A stretch of DNA of 64,000 nt from Lanius collurio (taxonomy: Eukaryota > Chordata > Aves > Passeriformes > Laniidae). The stretch covers positions 21,535,573-21,599,572 of the forward strand of contig JACBWW010000017.1 in assembly GCA_020086605.1 (NCBI GenBank). The letters run 5' to 3'. Position numbers and translations under genes: made by a program. Below the pieces are notes generated by a model. The model saw only the letters and a list, made by a program, of their open reading frames with translations, searched no databases and was not told the origin of the DNA. Positions 41,622 to 54,280 of the stretch are shown piece after piece; the first letter of the stretch is position 1, and each line of letters opens with the position of its first letter.

Positions 41622-44600
41622 TGATAAGTCTATTCACCGATCTATTCCAAATTAAAAAAAAAAAAAACTTTGCTAGCAAACCTGGATTTTCAAAAAAACT
41701 TGTGAAAATATCTCTGTAACAGGGAATAAATAGCCAAAGGACAAGACATACAATCTTACTCTCACTTAAGAATTAAACATCAGAAGTGTTATGAATAAAA
41801 CACTACTTTACTTTCCTGACTCTTAACAGCAATGGTAGACTGTGAAGGTGAATGTGACCCCAAGTGCATTTCTAGCAGCACACTGGGCTACTGCAGAAAA
41901 TGGAAGGAGTCTGTGCTGTGCAACAGCATTATATCTTCACATGTACACCCAATGAAAAATATTCACTAAGTTTATCCTCACCCTAAATGGATCATTTAAA
42001 AACTAAAAAAGACAACAAAACTTCCACAAAAAACATGTTAAAAAAACCCAAAAAACCAACCCAAACCCCAGAATATTTCAAGAAAAGTGTATGAGTAAGG
42101 TTTCTTACAAATTTCTAGAAGTTTTTTTAAAAGGGAAAAAGCACACCCATGCTAGGACTCAACTGACAAAGTCCACAGTTGGAGTCCCAATTCTGTCTGC
42201 ACAGAAATCTGTGTGAAAGCAGTTGCAAAAAATCAAAGTGTAATTGTGAAGCTAAAAACACAAAAATGTGTGTTTTCTAAAATGCAAGCTGTCCTAAATA
42301 TAATCACTGTAAGCAGACATTTAATTTAACCCCTTCTGTAAAAATCTGATAGTCTAGAGCACTTAGGAACTTTGTGGAAAGAAAAAAAACAATATATCTA
42401 TGCTGCTTCAATCCAGAACCTTGCCACTACACAGGGAAAGGAAAGACAGTTCAAACACCTGCAGCCATCAAATATAAATCAGTATCAGACTTTGTCTTTA
42501 AGTTCAAATTTCACACTGTTACAGAAAGTTAAGCCTAAAGAAACCAGGGGAGAAAAAAACCACAGGAAAATGTACATGAACTTACACTCATTTTCCTTTA
42601 GTTTCACTGATATTAACAATCTTAAGAAACCTGGGAGATGTGCTTGGGATGCCAGTTGCCATTTTTCAGCCCCTGTTTGATTATGGAGGAATTAAGTGGT
42701 GTTTTTTACTGTAAACTTCTTCAAACCATATACTGAAAGACAGATTGAAGTTGGTCAGGTAAATGAATGCACAGAAGGACTGCAGACTGGCAGGCCAAGC
42801 AGTGGCTCCATACCACAGCTTTTTTCCATTTCCCACAGTCTACTCTCACATTCCTCCATTTCCCAGCAAACAGGAGAGGAAAGGCATGGTTAACACCATG
42901 TTAATTGGTGCATCCATGTGACATCCACCAAAGTCCATTCTAAAAGTTGTATCTGATCCCAATCCAGGAAAACAGCCTCTATTACATTACATGAGAGCTT
43001 GAGGAAGAGTGATGCTAATGCAATCATACCACTGCTAAAAGAAGTTTTTAATTCAGCTTTTCATCCATACCCAGCTAAGGGCAAAGCTGAAGCTGCACAC
43101 ACAGCCATAAAAACTGATCCTGATGACAGGTATTACTAGAAGATTCCCACTCCAGAAAGGTCAAAATATCACTTTCCATACCATTCTGTAAATTGTTATG
43201 TCAGCAGTTGAAGAGCTAAGTAACCTGATGCCAACAAGACTGCAAACTGACAGGTAGCATGGTTGATGAAAAGTGACCCATGGATGAAAGCTGCTTCTCC
43301 TCCAGTCAGCTCAGGTGATATTTACTGACTCTCACATAACTGGGTTTAGGTGATGTATTTTTTTACTGGAAAGACCTCTCCATTTTACTTCTATCATCTC
43401 CCCATAAAGATAAAACCAGCTATGAGCTGGCAGGCCTAACACCTCTCTAGCGGCATGACAAAGGTATTAGATAAAGAAGATCTGAGGGAAACAATGTTTG
43501 TTATTGCTCTTTACAAAGAAATACTATGTAACAGACACTAACATTTAAAATAAAACAGCAACTTCTATTAAGTTAGGTTTGGTGAAGAAAGCTTTCCAAC
43601 AAACAAGATTTATTATTACAAAAACCCAGGAGAAAACAGGGTGTACAGCAACTGAAGTGCAGGACTATAACCAAGTTAGAACACTCACAGGAAAGACTGG
43701 AATAATGTATAGAAAATATCAGCAGGGATTTTCATCCCTAAGGTAGACACGTGAAAGTCTTTACCAACATACTATGCGTACATGTGCGTTATAATATATA
43801 TGAAAAATGAGACAAAAAGGGCAATATAAGAACTGCACTTAAAAATGCTGAGTCCCATTAGCAATAACATTCAACAAAAGGTGCACAGATAAAGGCAAAG
43901 CTCTGACAGTAACACAGATTGATTTGCATGCTGAAGCTCTTCAGATCTTTAGACTCCCTTGCACCTTGACCTTAATTTCAGCCCATTTTCTCCAGCAGAC
44001 CTCTTTTCTCCTCGTTGACTTATGCTCAATTTACAGACATGCATTTTCAGTCTCACTTTTACACTGAAAATTAAATGCAGAGTCTTTCCAGAAAAATTTA
44101 ACTGTACAACACAAGAAAACAGACTCCATTCAGAATCAAAGAAAATTATATTTCCAACCAACTCTATTAATATATTGGTCATATACAAGGTAGAAGAAAC
44201 AGGTTGTCAAAGACTGCATGGTATCAAAAGGCACAAAAAGACTAACAACATAGAGAGTGTGTTCCATCCAGTAAAGAACAACAACATGGGTGGGCAAGAA
44301 AGAAGAAGGGCAGTAGGAAAATCAGAATTAATGTAAATATATCATTAATCTAATGGCAAAAAAGGAATATCTGATCTTCTCATCTTTATGGCAAAGATCA
44401 CTTTAGTAGCCACAGTCAGGATAGAGTAGAAAGGTGATTGGGATCCAGAAATACTTGAGAATTGCTACAATATTCCAGAAATTTTATTGCAACAACAGCA
44501 AGTCCTAACCAAAGATAGAGATAAACACCTCATACTGTTTCTTTCTCTTGGTTTAATCTGAATACAACTCAGATGTGAAGGAGAAAGTTGACAGAGGTAA

Positions 44601-47600
44601 GGGTGCCCCCCTCCCACCTCAGTATCTTTAAAACCTCCTGACACCAAGCACGCAAGATGCTGGACAGCAGTCCTTCTCCAAGCAGAGAGCCAGAGCTGTG
44701 GCAGGGCTGACAGGGGTGAGCTCAGTCTGTTCAGCTGTAGATAAAACCATCTACAGACATGTACAGAGAAAAGATGTTTGATTAAAGCCTCAACAATTAA
44801 GATTATTTTTCAGAAGTTCATCCATTCTTAAACACAACTAAAGAATGCAGTGTATTTCGCACCACTAAAAGACCTTAAATTAAAATTGAAACCTTATGTC
44901 TTATAGGGGTATTCTTTAGTTTCATCACAAGTTATTGAGTCCACCTGTAAGACTCAAACACATGTGGCCCAGTTTATGTAAGAGGTCAGATTAGATCATT
45001 GTAATGTTTCCTTCTGGCTAAAAGTATACATATACACATCAAATGTGCAACTCCAAAGGAGATCAAACTGGGGTTTGACCTTACATTCTTGTCTAAATGA
45101 GTGACTGGAATATCAGAAACCAGTTAAAGCACAGTTACTGGACAAGTTTCAATTCAGACCAGAAACCCATTAATACTGCTTAAGTATTATGCTAAAACAA
45201 TACTCCAGTTTTTATTTTAATACAAATAACTTATTTACATAAATGAGAATCATCTTTCTCTCATATTTAGACTAATACTACCACAAACATATATAATCAT
45301 TCTTCTAACCTAGCAGCTCTCCTTGGTCACTTTCCATCATCACACCCATATCCTAAATTACAAGTGCTCTGCATCAGCATCTGTGCAGGGCACTGTCTCC
45401 TGTTTCAGCTGCCTCAATAAGCATTTTCTGTTAGTACAACATGCATATTCTCACCTCAGCAAAAGGACTGCCATTTTCTGCAGTAAAAAAAATAACTTGA
45501 CTGTGATCTACCATGCAAAGTGAACTATGCAGGACTTCAAGTTACAAAGAAGATTTCAAGCAACGTGTGGACCAGCTCACCAAGCAGAGAACCAGACAAC
45601 TGCTGATCAGACAACAGAGCTGGCACTGACCTTCTCAATAGACCTCCCTAACTAAACTGAGTATTTCTTGCAGGAAAATACAGTTCAGATGGCATTTGGC
45701 ATATCTGCCCAAAGGCTTAGGGTATGAAGAACTGCAAGAGAAGTTGCTAACTACTAAGCAGGTAGGTACATTCAGTCTGATGAGTCTGAGCATCATCGGC
45801 CTTCAGACAAAAACCTTTCTCTTCTAAAAACAGTTCTGATCCTCACAGTCAAACCTTACAACTACACTTGCAAAGTCTAACCCTACATTAAGTAGCAGTT
45901 AGTACATTCCTTTGTCTAATAACACCTAACAAAGCTAAGATAAATGAATGCTATCAACAATAATCAACAATCTTCTGTAGGATCTTTTCAGATTCTACAG
46001 ACTGATGCAGCATGAAGAGATACAGAATAAACACTATTGAAACTAGACAGTTGTGCTGAGTCTATCCCACGCACTGGTGAAACATAATGAATTTGTTAGC
46101 TAATGGAGACATCAAATCTCAAGCAAAACTATTTACTCCATCACAATTATCAATCTCTGGGCAATTCCCAGTCTTATGCACCATGGTAGGCAGAAGCCTC
46201 ACTTCCCTCAAGTTCATCAAAGCTAAGAAACCTGCTTTATTGTGCACTTACCTTCCAGCTTTGATCCTAGTTTCTAAGTCCCAGACCAAATGCAGACGGC
46301 TTGTTCAAAAGGTGGTTCTCACACAAGGAGATTCCCAATGAACCACAGTATTTTTGCACACAAACTGATCAGGGGCCAAAACACAGTTATCAATTATATA
46401 CACATCGGAAAATCCTTGTCCAGTTTGTCCAATACTTCCAAGTAGGTACAGAAACCAAGGTAGGAGTAGTACATACCTTAAGAAAAACTGGTTCACAAAT
46501 TTCCAAGATTAGCACTATGTAAAAATACATTTAGACTGTGTACTTCTACAATTTTCATATTCAAAGACCTGGAAAACAAAAAGACACTAAAACTACCCCA
46601 ATACAATAGTAAAAAATAGCTAGGCATCACCATTGCTCAGCAAAATCATTTAACTAAAGGAAAAAGCATCATACTGTGGCCAACCCAAACCACTCCAAAC
46701 TTTAAGTACTTAGCAGAAAACGGAGTTAGGAACAAACTGGACTATTTGTAGTCAGCCTCCAGACTAGGGCAAGGATACAACTGCTATCATTCCTGCAACA
46801 AAAATCGATGTGCTACACTACAGTAAGAAACTGAACCTGAAAACCAAAACTTTGTTAAAAACAGGAATTTCTTTCACTTCTCATGTTACTATGAGAAAAA
46901 GCTCAGTTCTTCGATCACTCTACATATCCATCATAAAGTTCTGCCACACTCTGACTGTATCTTCAACCTCAAAGTAATATTCCCTATTGTCTCATAGGTC
47001 TTCTACAATACATTCTTACTCAGGTTATCTTCTGGACAGTGATCCAAAGATAAACAAGCCACCTACGCTGCGATGGCCTTTATGGAATGTTAACACGTTC
47101 CAATTTATCTCAGCAAACCAGAGCTCCAGGCCTACTTGAAGAATGCAATAATTATACATAAGATATATAGGGGGCCCTTCAAAAAAAAGTTTATTTTCAA
47201 ATGAGCTACTGAGAATGGTCTGATGACATTTTCATCCAGTCATTTTTCAAAGTGGGTATTTTTCAAAAGTATCCACTCCCACTCACCATAGATAGATGAG
47301 ATTTTAGATGTTAACGCTGCTACTTTGCTCTCTGTTTTGCTTCCTTACACCATTTAGAAACAGAGGGATAGCTAAGAATTATGAACCTGATAAAACATTT
47401 CTCGTGGCTAACCTCAGCCCAGATTACAGACTTTCTCTTTTGTTTCTTCCAGGGCATGTTTTGTCACACCAACAATGCTACTGTACAACCAGTGCATTGA
47501 CCATAAGCTCAACACATCAACTGCCTCATGTTCATCTTCCGAAAGTAGTCACCCCAGTTCCAGCAATTTGTCTTCTAGAGGCTTACATCTAGCAGAAAAA

Positions 47601-50600
47601 TATTCATCTCACCCAAAGAAGCAAAGGATAGGAAAATTCTCCAGTGTTGCAAATGCAGGATTGAAAGCAGTTCCTGAAGAAAGCACAGTTAAGATACTGA
47701 ACGATACTGTTATCATTCCGAAATTGTAAGGGAGAAGTGGCAGACTATTAGGGCAGCATGAATCTTACCTGGCACTCAATGTCATTAGCATAAAATATGC
47801 ATTTGAAGCAGGATAAAGCATCCATCTCTGAATGCAACATACAAGTTAATAACAAGCCTCTCCAAGGTACCCATGCTCACGGTGCTCAAGGTGCTCAAGG
47901 TTTACAGCTTAAAGGAGATAATCACTCCTGGTTTCACCTGGCTTCAAGCTTCAGATCCCAACCATCACCCAAACACTCACTTTTTCCCAGCCATAGCATA
48001 AAGCAGCTTTAGCAGCCTAAAGAGGTGCTTCCATCAAGAGACATCAAAATTCGAAAATTCAAAAGAATGGTATGATGCTGCACTCCCAGGGAACTTCTTC
48101 AGAACCCTCAACTGCAGCTGACATCTTGCAGTACCCACAGACACCTAAAAGGAAGCATCTCGTGCTTTATCTGACACCTTCACGAATTACAGAACCAAGA
48201 TAACAAACAATGGCAAGAACAGACACCATGAATAATGTTACAAAAGGTTTCTGCATAATTTTCTCTCCCAGATGTCAACACAAGGTCCCAGTGAGTGAGC
48301 AAGATCATTTGCAGCAACAAACAAAAACCTGCTGCCTTTTGAAGAAAACAAACCTGGAGCAGTGCCATACAGGGGTATCATAACCAGAATTATCTGCTTT
48401 TAAATAACTACTAATTCTATAATAAGAAAAAAAGTCATATATAGATGTGCAACCAAGTCTCCATAAACTTGTGGAAGTTTATAGGCAGTATCTTAAGTTG
48501 TTGTTAGAGTAATTTGTTATTTGTGACTTCACGCTTCTGAATGAGCAAGTAAAAGAAATGTGCTGGAGAAAAGTTCCTATACATTACATGTCTTGACTAA
48601 TAATTGCATGACAGGAATTATGTAGGAATAACTGACAGGTAAATGTGTTTTGTTTCAGTGTTGTGTTTTCTTCTTTGAAGACAGAAGTTCACTTTTCAAA
48701 ATCCTATTTATAATAAATTCCATCTTATTCAACTCTATTCAAAATGCAGCTCAGCAGCTCAGAGGACTGGGACGGGTGTGGGAGCAGGCATGAATCCTTA
48801 CATGTGTATGGATCCAATCTATAACCTTAAGAAGAACAAATTACACCTGCACAAAGGAAGCAACATCACACACACCAAGTAAAATTATTAAAAGGCTATA
48901 AACGGTGAGACTCAAAGAAAAGCTAAAGTCCTGTTCCCCACAGCTAACAAAAATAACAGGAGTGTTCCAGCACATACTTGGGCAAATGATAACACTGTGC
49001 TACTTGAAACAAAAAAAAATAGGTTGCTTTTTTGTTGTTGTTGTTTTGTTTTTGGTTTTTTTCTGTCCCTACAGCACTCACCACAGTGGTATACTGGGTC
49101 ATGGGAAGCATGGCCATGGTCTGTGAAAAGCAAGTCACAGTAACTATCCACCTTTCCCACATAAACATGCTAATCAGCCTCTGGCTATGGAAAACCTGGA
49201 CTTTAACATTACAAAATACCTCTCTCCCTTAAAGATTTTTGCCTGTCATCTCGAAATACGTATGCCAAAACATGTTTGCAAACACACTCTCTTTTGCCTG
49301 TAAGCAAGGGTATCACTGTTTGTTCAACTCGCATCATATACACTTTAGTTTAAAATTATTACATCATCTCCCTGAAGACAGGGAGTACAAAGTAAAGCCA
49401 GTTTAACATTCTATTTCACAATTCTTACCTTCAATATTAACAACAAACAACTGCTCAATGTTTAAATATTAGCAGATTACACAGTTGCCACAGGACACTG
49501 TGGTTGTGTGACCTTCATTCTTGCTAAAGATCTGAACTGAAAGGTGAAGGTATCAAAGAGGATACTTGGAAATAATTTACAGTTTCATGTGGGAATATAA
49601 AATAATCCAGTGAAGATCTATACTGTTTGTGCAAGGCAGTCACTGTAATCCTAGGAGTTTATCTGCCATTGACTTGCCACACCTCAGCCAAATCATTAAG
49701 GAGTTCACAGTAACTCTCCATAATTCACCTAAGTTGTAAGATGCCTGACAACAATAATTAAAATCCTCTCATCTCCTTAAGAAACTGTGGAACCATTTTC
49801 AGCATTTTAATTACAAACTATTCTGATTTTAGCTTGAATGATTTTGGCTTCTCATCTGTGAGTCTATTTTATCATAGATATTTGCATAAAGCAATAACTG
49901 TTTCATTAAAACATTAAATTTACTTCTGCTGCATTGCCCTCAGAATGATTTTGTGAGATCACTCGGTGGCAGTGGAAATAATGATGATGATGTCAAACTG
50001 AACACTTTGATTTAAAAACAGGAATTTAAAGATAAAATCCTTAAAATTACTTAATTCAGGAAAGCACTTCCAGAAGAGGGGCAAACACCATCAAACCATT
50101 TTTTCCCAAGAAAGGCCTTTCCATTTTCTTTGAGGGCAATGCAGTCAAACTAAAAATACCAGATTAACATACATAGAGCAGTCTTTAAGATACTGAAGAA
50201 AATCTAGCACTATTCTTTTACCAATGTCTCAGTAACTAAGAGCTCTTCCATTTCATTCCTTGGACACTTGGGTTGATATCAGCAACATGACACCACTAAA
50301 TGAATTCAGAACAGCATGTCTGTCATCTCGTAGTATCATACTTTTTAGCACCAACTGTCAAGACTGTAGCAGAATTCCAAAAAACCTCTTTCTGACCATT
50401 TGATCCAGCACTTTGAAACACAAAAAATTAATGCTTTACCTCAAAAAAAACACTGGGTAATCAATCAGTGATTACACCTCACAGCTTTCACAACCTGCAC
50501 TACCCTAGAAAGCCTGCAGTGAACACAAAAGCCAGGAGATCACACACTAGTTTTCATTATATACCCCTTTGTTTAATTGGATTGTGGGTCATACACAACA

Positions 50601-53226
50601 CAAAGTATCCCCAGGTTTTCAAAGCTACAAAAGAATTGTAGGCAGATGTTCTGTATAAAACTTTCTAAAAACACTGAAGGAAAACAAGTGCATTTGGTAG
50701 TCTTTCTGTGCATATTTTGCTAAGGTATTTCCATCATTTTCAAAAGTTCAGTGCTCTCTTTACTACCTTCTCTCCCCACACATCCACAAAAAAAGGAGAA
50801 AAAGATGGTTTATTATCTTTAACTTATCAAAGGCACACAGAATAAGGAACTATTAACTGCTATTTCAATTTTACAGGATTGAATGTTTGCATACTTGAGA
50901 ATTAAGTATTCTGGTTTGGGCTATTCTCATACCTGACATACTAAATCTATAGGTTACGTATAATGGAAAACCAAAAGCAAATTGCAAGAGTTTTACAGTC
51001 ACTAAGAGTTTTACGCCACTGTTTTCTTTATGGAGAGAAAAGCGGCTCAAAACTTCTGTAGTATAACATTCACAATGCAGAAAATACTGAACTTCCTGCT
51101 TCACACTTGTTAGTCTTGAAAAAAAAGATGCAGACCAAGTGACTGATCAAGGTCTGTGAACAGAGTAAAAGCAATTGTATAAAGTTTGTTGTTGCCATGT
51201 TTTTCTTCCTTTTGAACACCATCAACATGGGACTAATTCATGAGCTTTAGAAAGTAGTCTCCAGTTAGACTGACACACAATGGCAAGCAGTCTTCGACAG
51301 GTGAAGTGACAGGAAGGAGGAAGGCTGACTTGATGTCAATGACAAAAACTATTTTAATGGAAATGTGAAATTATTCAAAAATTTCTTCTCCTAAACACGT
51401 GAAAATCTCTCTAGTCAGATTCAGACTGCACAATGGGCTGAGAGCAGGAATCAGGCAGACACAGTATTTTTACATACCGTGTTTTTCTAATGGCTTTTCA
51501 TACTCAGTGCCTCACTTAAAGGTTTCTTCTGTCAAAGGTCTGTTAAATCAGTGATGTTTCATCAAATAGTAGTTGTCAAACATGATAAAGAACTACAATA
51601 ATAAAATACGTGACCAAGAGGTTTTAGTAGCCAATGATCCAGGGAAGAGTGGAAACAGGCTGTATTTCCAAGGCAGAAAAATGACAACAGTAATGAACAG
51701 TCTGCTGTTTGTATTCAGTAATACTAATTTTCAGACCTCTTCTGTCCTAAAATAAGACCTACACCTGAGGTCATGCAATGGACGGATATGACAGGAAAGT
51801 CACATAACAAAGGACAGATGATAACGCTTGACTGCTATTGCAGAACATATCCTCAAATTAATTCCTTTAAGTACGGAGACTCCTGCCCTGTTACTGATAC
51901 GAGGCAACTTCCTAGTCTCTCTCCCATACTAAGAGTACACACCAGACTTCAGACTTGACTAAGCAAATGTAGAGGGCACCTGATGTAAAAGAACTGCAAG
52001 AAAATGCAAAGCCACACCATAAACACACAGTAAGAGGCGTTAAGTCAGAAGATTTTATTTATCAGTATAGGAAACCATGCGTCTACACATTTGAATTCTT
52101 TAAACCAGAGTTGCATGTACAGAGAGAGAATCTTTGTGTCATGATCCTGCTGATGGCCTTTCATGTTTTGGAGATGTTACCTGCATTTTGTTTAACACCC
52201 GTCAACCATTGACGAAAGATGTAGTCAGATGCTGCTCAAGCTACTCCAACAGTGAATAATTTGCTCTAATTTATTCCTTTAAAACTACTCTAATTTACTG
52301 CTTTACTTTGATGAAGTGGGCACTTTTAATAACTTCCCAGAATTAAATACCCTCTGGCTGAGGCAAAAACCCAAAACTCCCCAAAAAATGATGATTCTAC
52401 TGGATGAGACAGTTCAGGGAAGTCGGGATAAGAAACAGCAACCAAAATGTAATTAGAATTTTGTTTCCTTCTACTAGATGATTAATAGGCATTTGGTTTA
52501 GGATCATCCTTGTGAAAGCATCCTCCCATGTTGACTAAGTGCACTTTAAGGCAGTAGGCAAACATCATGAGGAGGAAGGCAGAAAAGTGTGTGCCCTTCC
52601 ATATTCTGAAATTCAGGCATTTTTCCCTGTACACACTGTCAGAATGAAAAACAAAGCACAGCAAGTGCTAGTTAATTTTTTTCTTGTCATCTCCTTGCAA
52701 AGCAGCTCTAAAAAAAAAGACCCCAACCTGCCACAGAACCTTCTTTGAACGTTCCATTTCCTATTAAGTTTAAACTCATATTCTCAGATAAAAATGAAGC
52801 TTGGATCCAGGAAGAACCATTTTAAATCCTCAGTGAATAAAATCAGGTAGTATTCACCGACAGAAACTGAAAAATGTGAAAAGATAAATACAGAACAGTG
52901 CATGGAGCTGGAAAAATCTCTGGTCAACAGCATTTTACATAATAATTTGAATTTCAGTGAATCAATTTCAATTACAAAGGGAGTACCAACAAGATCACAG
53001 TGTCACAAACAGAGAAAAATTAATCTCTGTTGGGGAAATGACAAGTGGAAATCAAATATATCAAATCACCGTTCTCATCTTTTTCTTAAAATTTTCAGTC
53101 TAAGGAATTTTTTCAACTGTATAGGAAACACTCAGACTTTGACTCCCCACACTTCCCTCCCTGAGCAGTCCCACAACTGCTGAGGAATGACATATTTTAG
53201 ATTTGCTCCACAGCTGTTTAGCTCAA

Positions 53227-53853
53227 TGTGGCCGGGCAGGTGGCTGCGGCCACCCTGACCCCAGATGAAACACCACAACCCCACGTTCGGTGGCCAACCA
53301 CGAATGCTTAAAGACTGCCTTCCTGGTGAGGGATCCTATCATTCCTCAGCACAGTTATTTGCCTACTTCGTGTTGATTGGTTCTTGTTTCCCCTTCTCTG
53401 CTTTACGGACAGCTCTGTGAATATTCATTTCCCTTAGTTAAATACGTATTAGTTCTGGAAGTTTCGGTCTTATTCAATACTCCATTGGCTATGCCCTGTA
53501 ATCCCGCCTCTGAATTATCCCCATTGGCTACTCCTTTGTTAATCCCACCTCCTATGCCCTGTCCTATTGGCTGGATCCTTTATCCCCCCCCCTTTCCTGC
53601 CCCCAGTAAAAGCCGTGGACCCTCTTCAAAAACCGGCTCTTCAGCCCTAGTCCCTTTGCTGGCAATAAATCTGCTCGTGGAACCTACACAGAGAGTCCCC
53701 TCCTTCATTCTTTGCCTCCCCCAGTGCGCCCCGACAGCCTAGCCCAGGACAAGCTCCTCCGGGAGAGGAGCTCCCTCTCTCCCTTACATCGGCGGATATA
53801 GAGGGTGCAGCCTGACCTCCAGGCTCCTCGTTTTCCTGGCTAGCGCACCCTCA
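53227..53853 (+). mobile_element. Solo LTR of an endogenous retrovirus
   Basis: This block of about 627 bp begins TGTGGCC and ends CCCTCA, flanked by gctcaa on both sides (53221-53226 and 53854-53859), consistent with a 6-bp target duplication. The right end could also be 8 bp further, because the flank repeats cagctcaa. U3 has four ATTGG boxes (inverted CCAAT) at 53376, 53484, 53523 and 53566. An AATAAA lies at 53664-53669, and a C-rich U5-like part follows. There is no gag, pol or env sequence on either side, so the provirus was lost by LTR-LTR recombination. It lies antisense to SLC25A13, the usual tolerated orientation within genes. Family assignment was not possible. Confidence 0.75.
53664..53669 (+). 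promoter_or_regulatory. LTR polyadenylation signal AATAAA
   Basis: The hexamer lies in the expected R-region position, about 440 bp into the LTR and downstream of the CCAAT cluster. It is in the antisense direction to SLC25A13, so it should not truncate the host transcript. Confidence 0.6.
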
Positions 53854-53912
53854 GCTCAACAGCTCAACAGCCATGGGTTCACACCCATGGTACTGCAGAA
53901 GACTAATTACAT

Positions 53913-54280
53913 AAAAACATCTGGATAAGCTGAGTTGGAAGGGACCCACAAAGATAATCGAGTGCAATCCCTGTCCCTGCACAGGACCATCCCCAAGAGT
54001 CATACCAAGTGCCCAAGAGCATTGCCCAAACGCTTCTTGAACTCTGCCAGGCTTGGTGCTGTGACCACTTCCCTGGGGGGCCTGTTCCAGAGCCCAACCA
54101 CCCTCTGGGGGAAGAACCTTTTTCTAATACCCAGCCTAAATCACCCCTGACACAACTTCAGGTCATTCCCTCAAGTCCTGTCACTCATCGCCACAGTAAA
54201 GAGATCAGTGCCTGCCCCTCCTCTTCCTCTCACGAGGAAGTTGTAGACTGGGATGAGGTCTCCCCTCAGTTCTCCTCTTC
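53913..54280 (-). mobile_element. CR1 LINE 3' fragment
   Basis: Landmarks on the plus strand: ataagctgagttggaaggga, ccctgcacaggaccatcccc, gaccacttccctggggggcc, gaacctttttctaataccca, ctcctcttcctctcacgagg and tgaggtctcccctcag. The copy is well preserved, hence fairly young, and stops at a 5' truncation. It begins only about 60 bp after the solo LTR. Confidence 0.92.

Noticed and set aside
53854..53913. Possible primer-binding site and internal retroviral sequence after the LTR
   Set aside because: No primer-binding-site-like sequence follows the LTR end and a CR1 begins within 60 bp, so this is a solo LTR.
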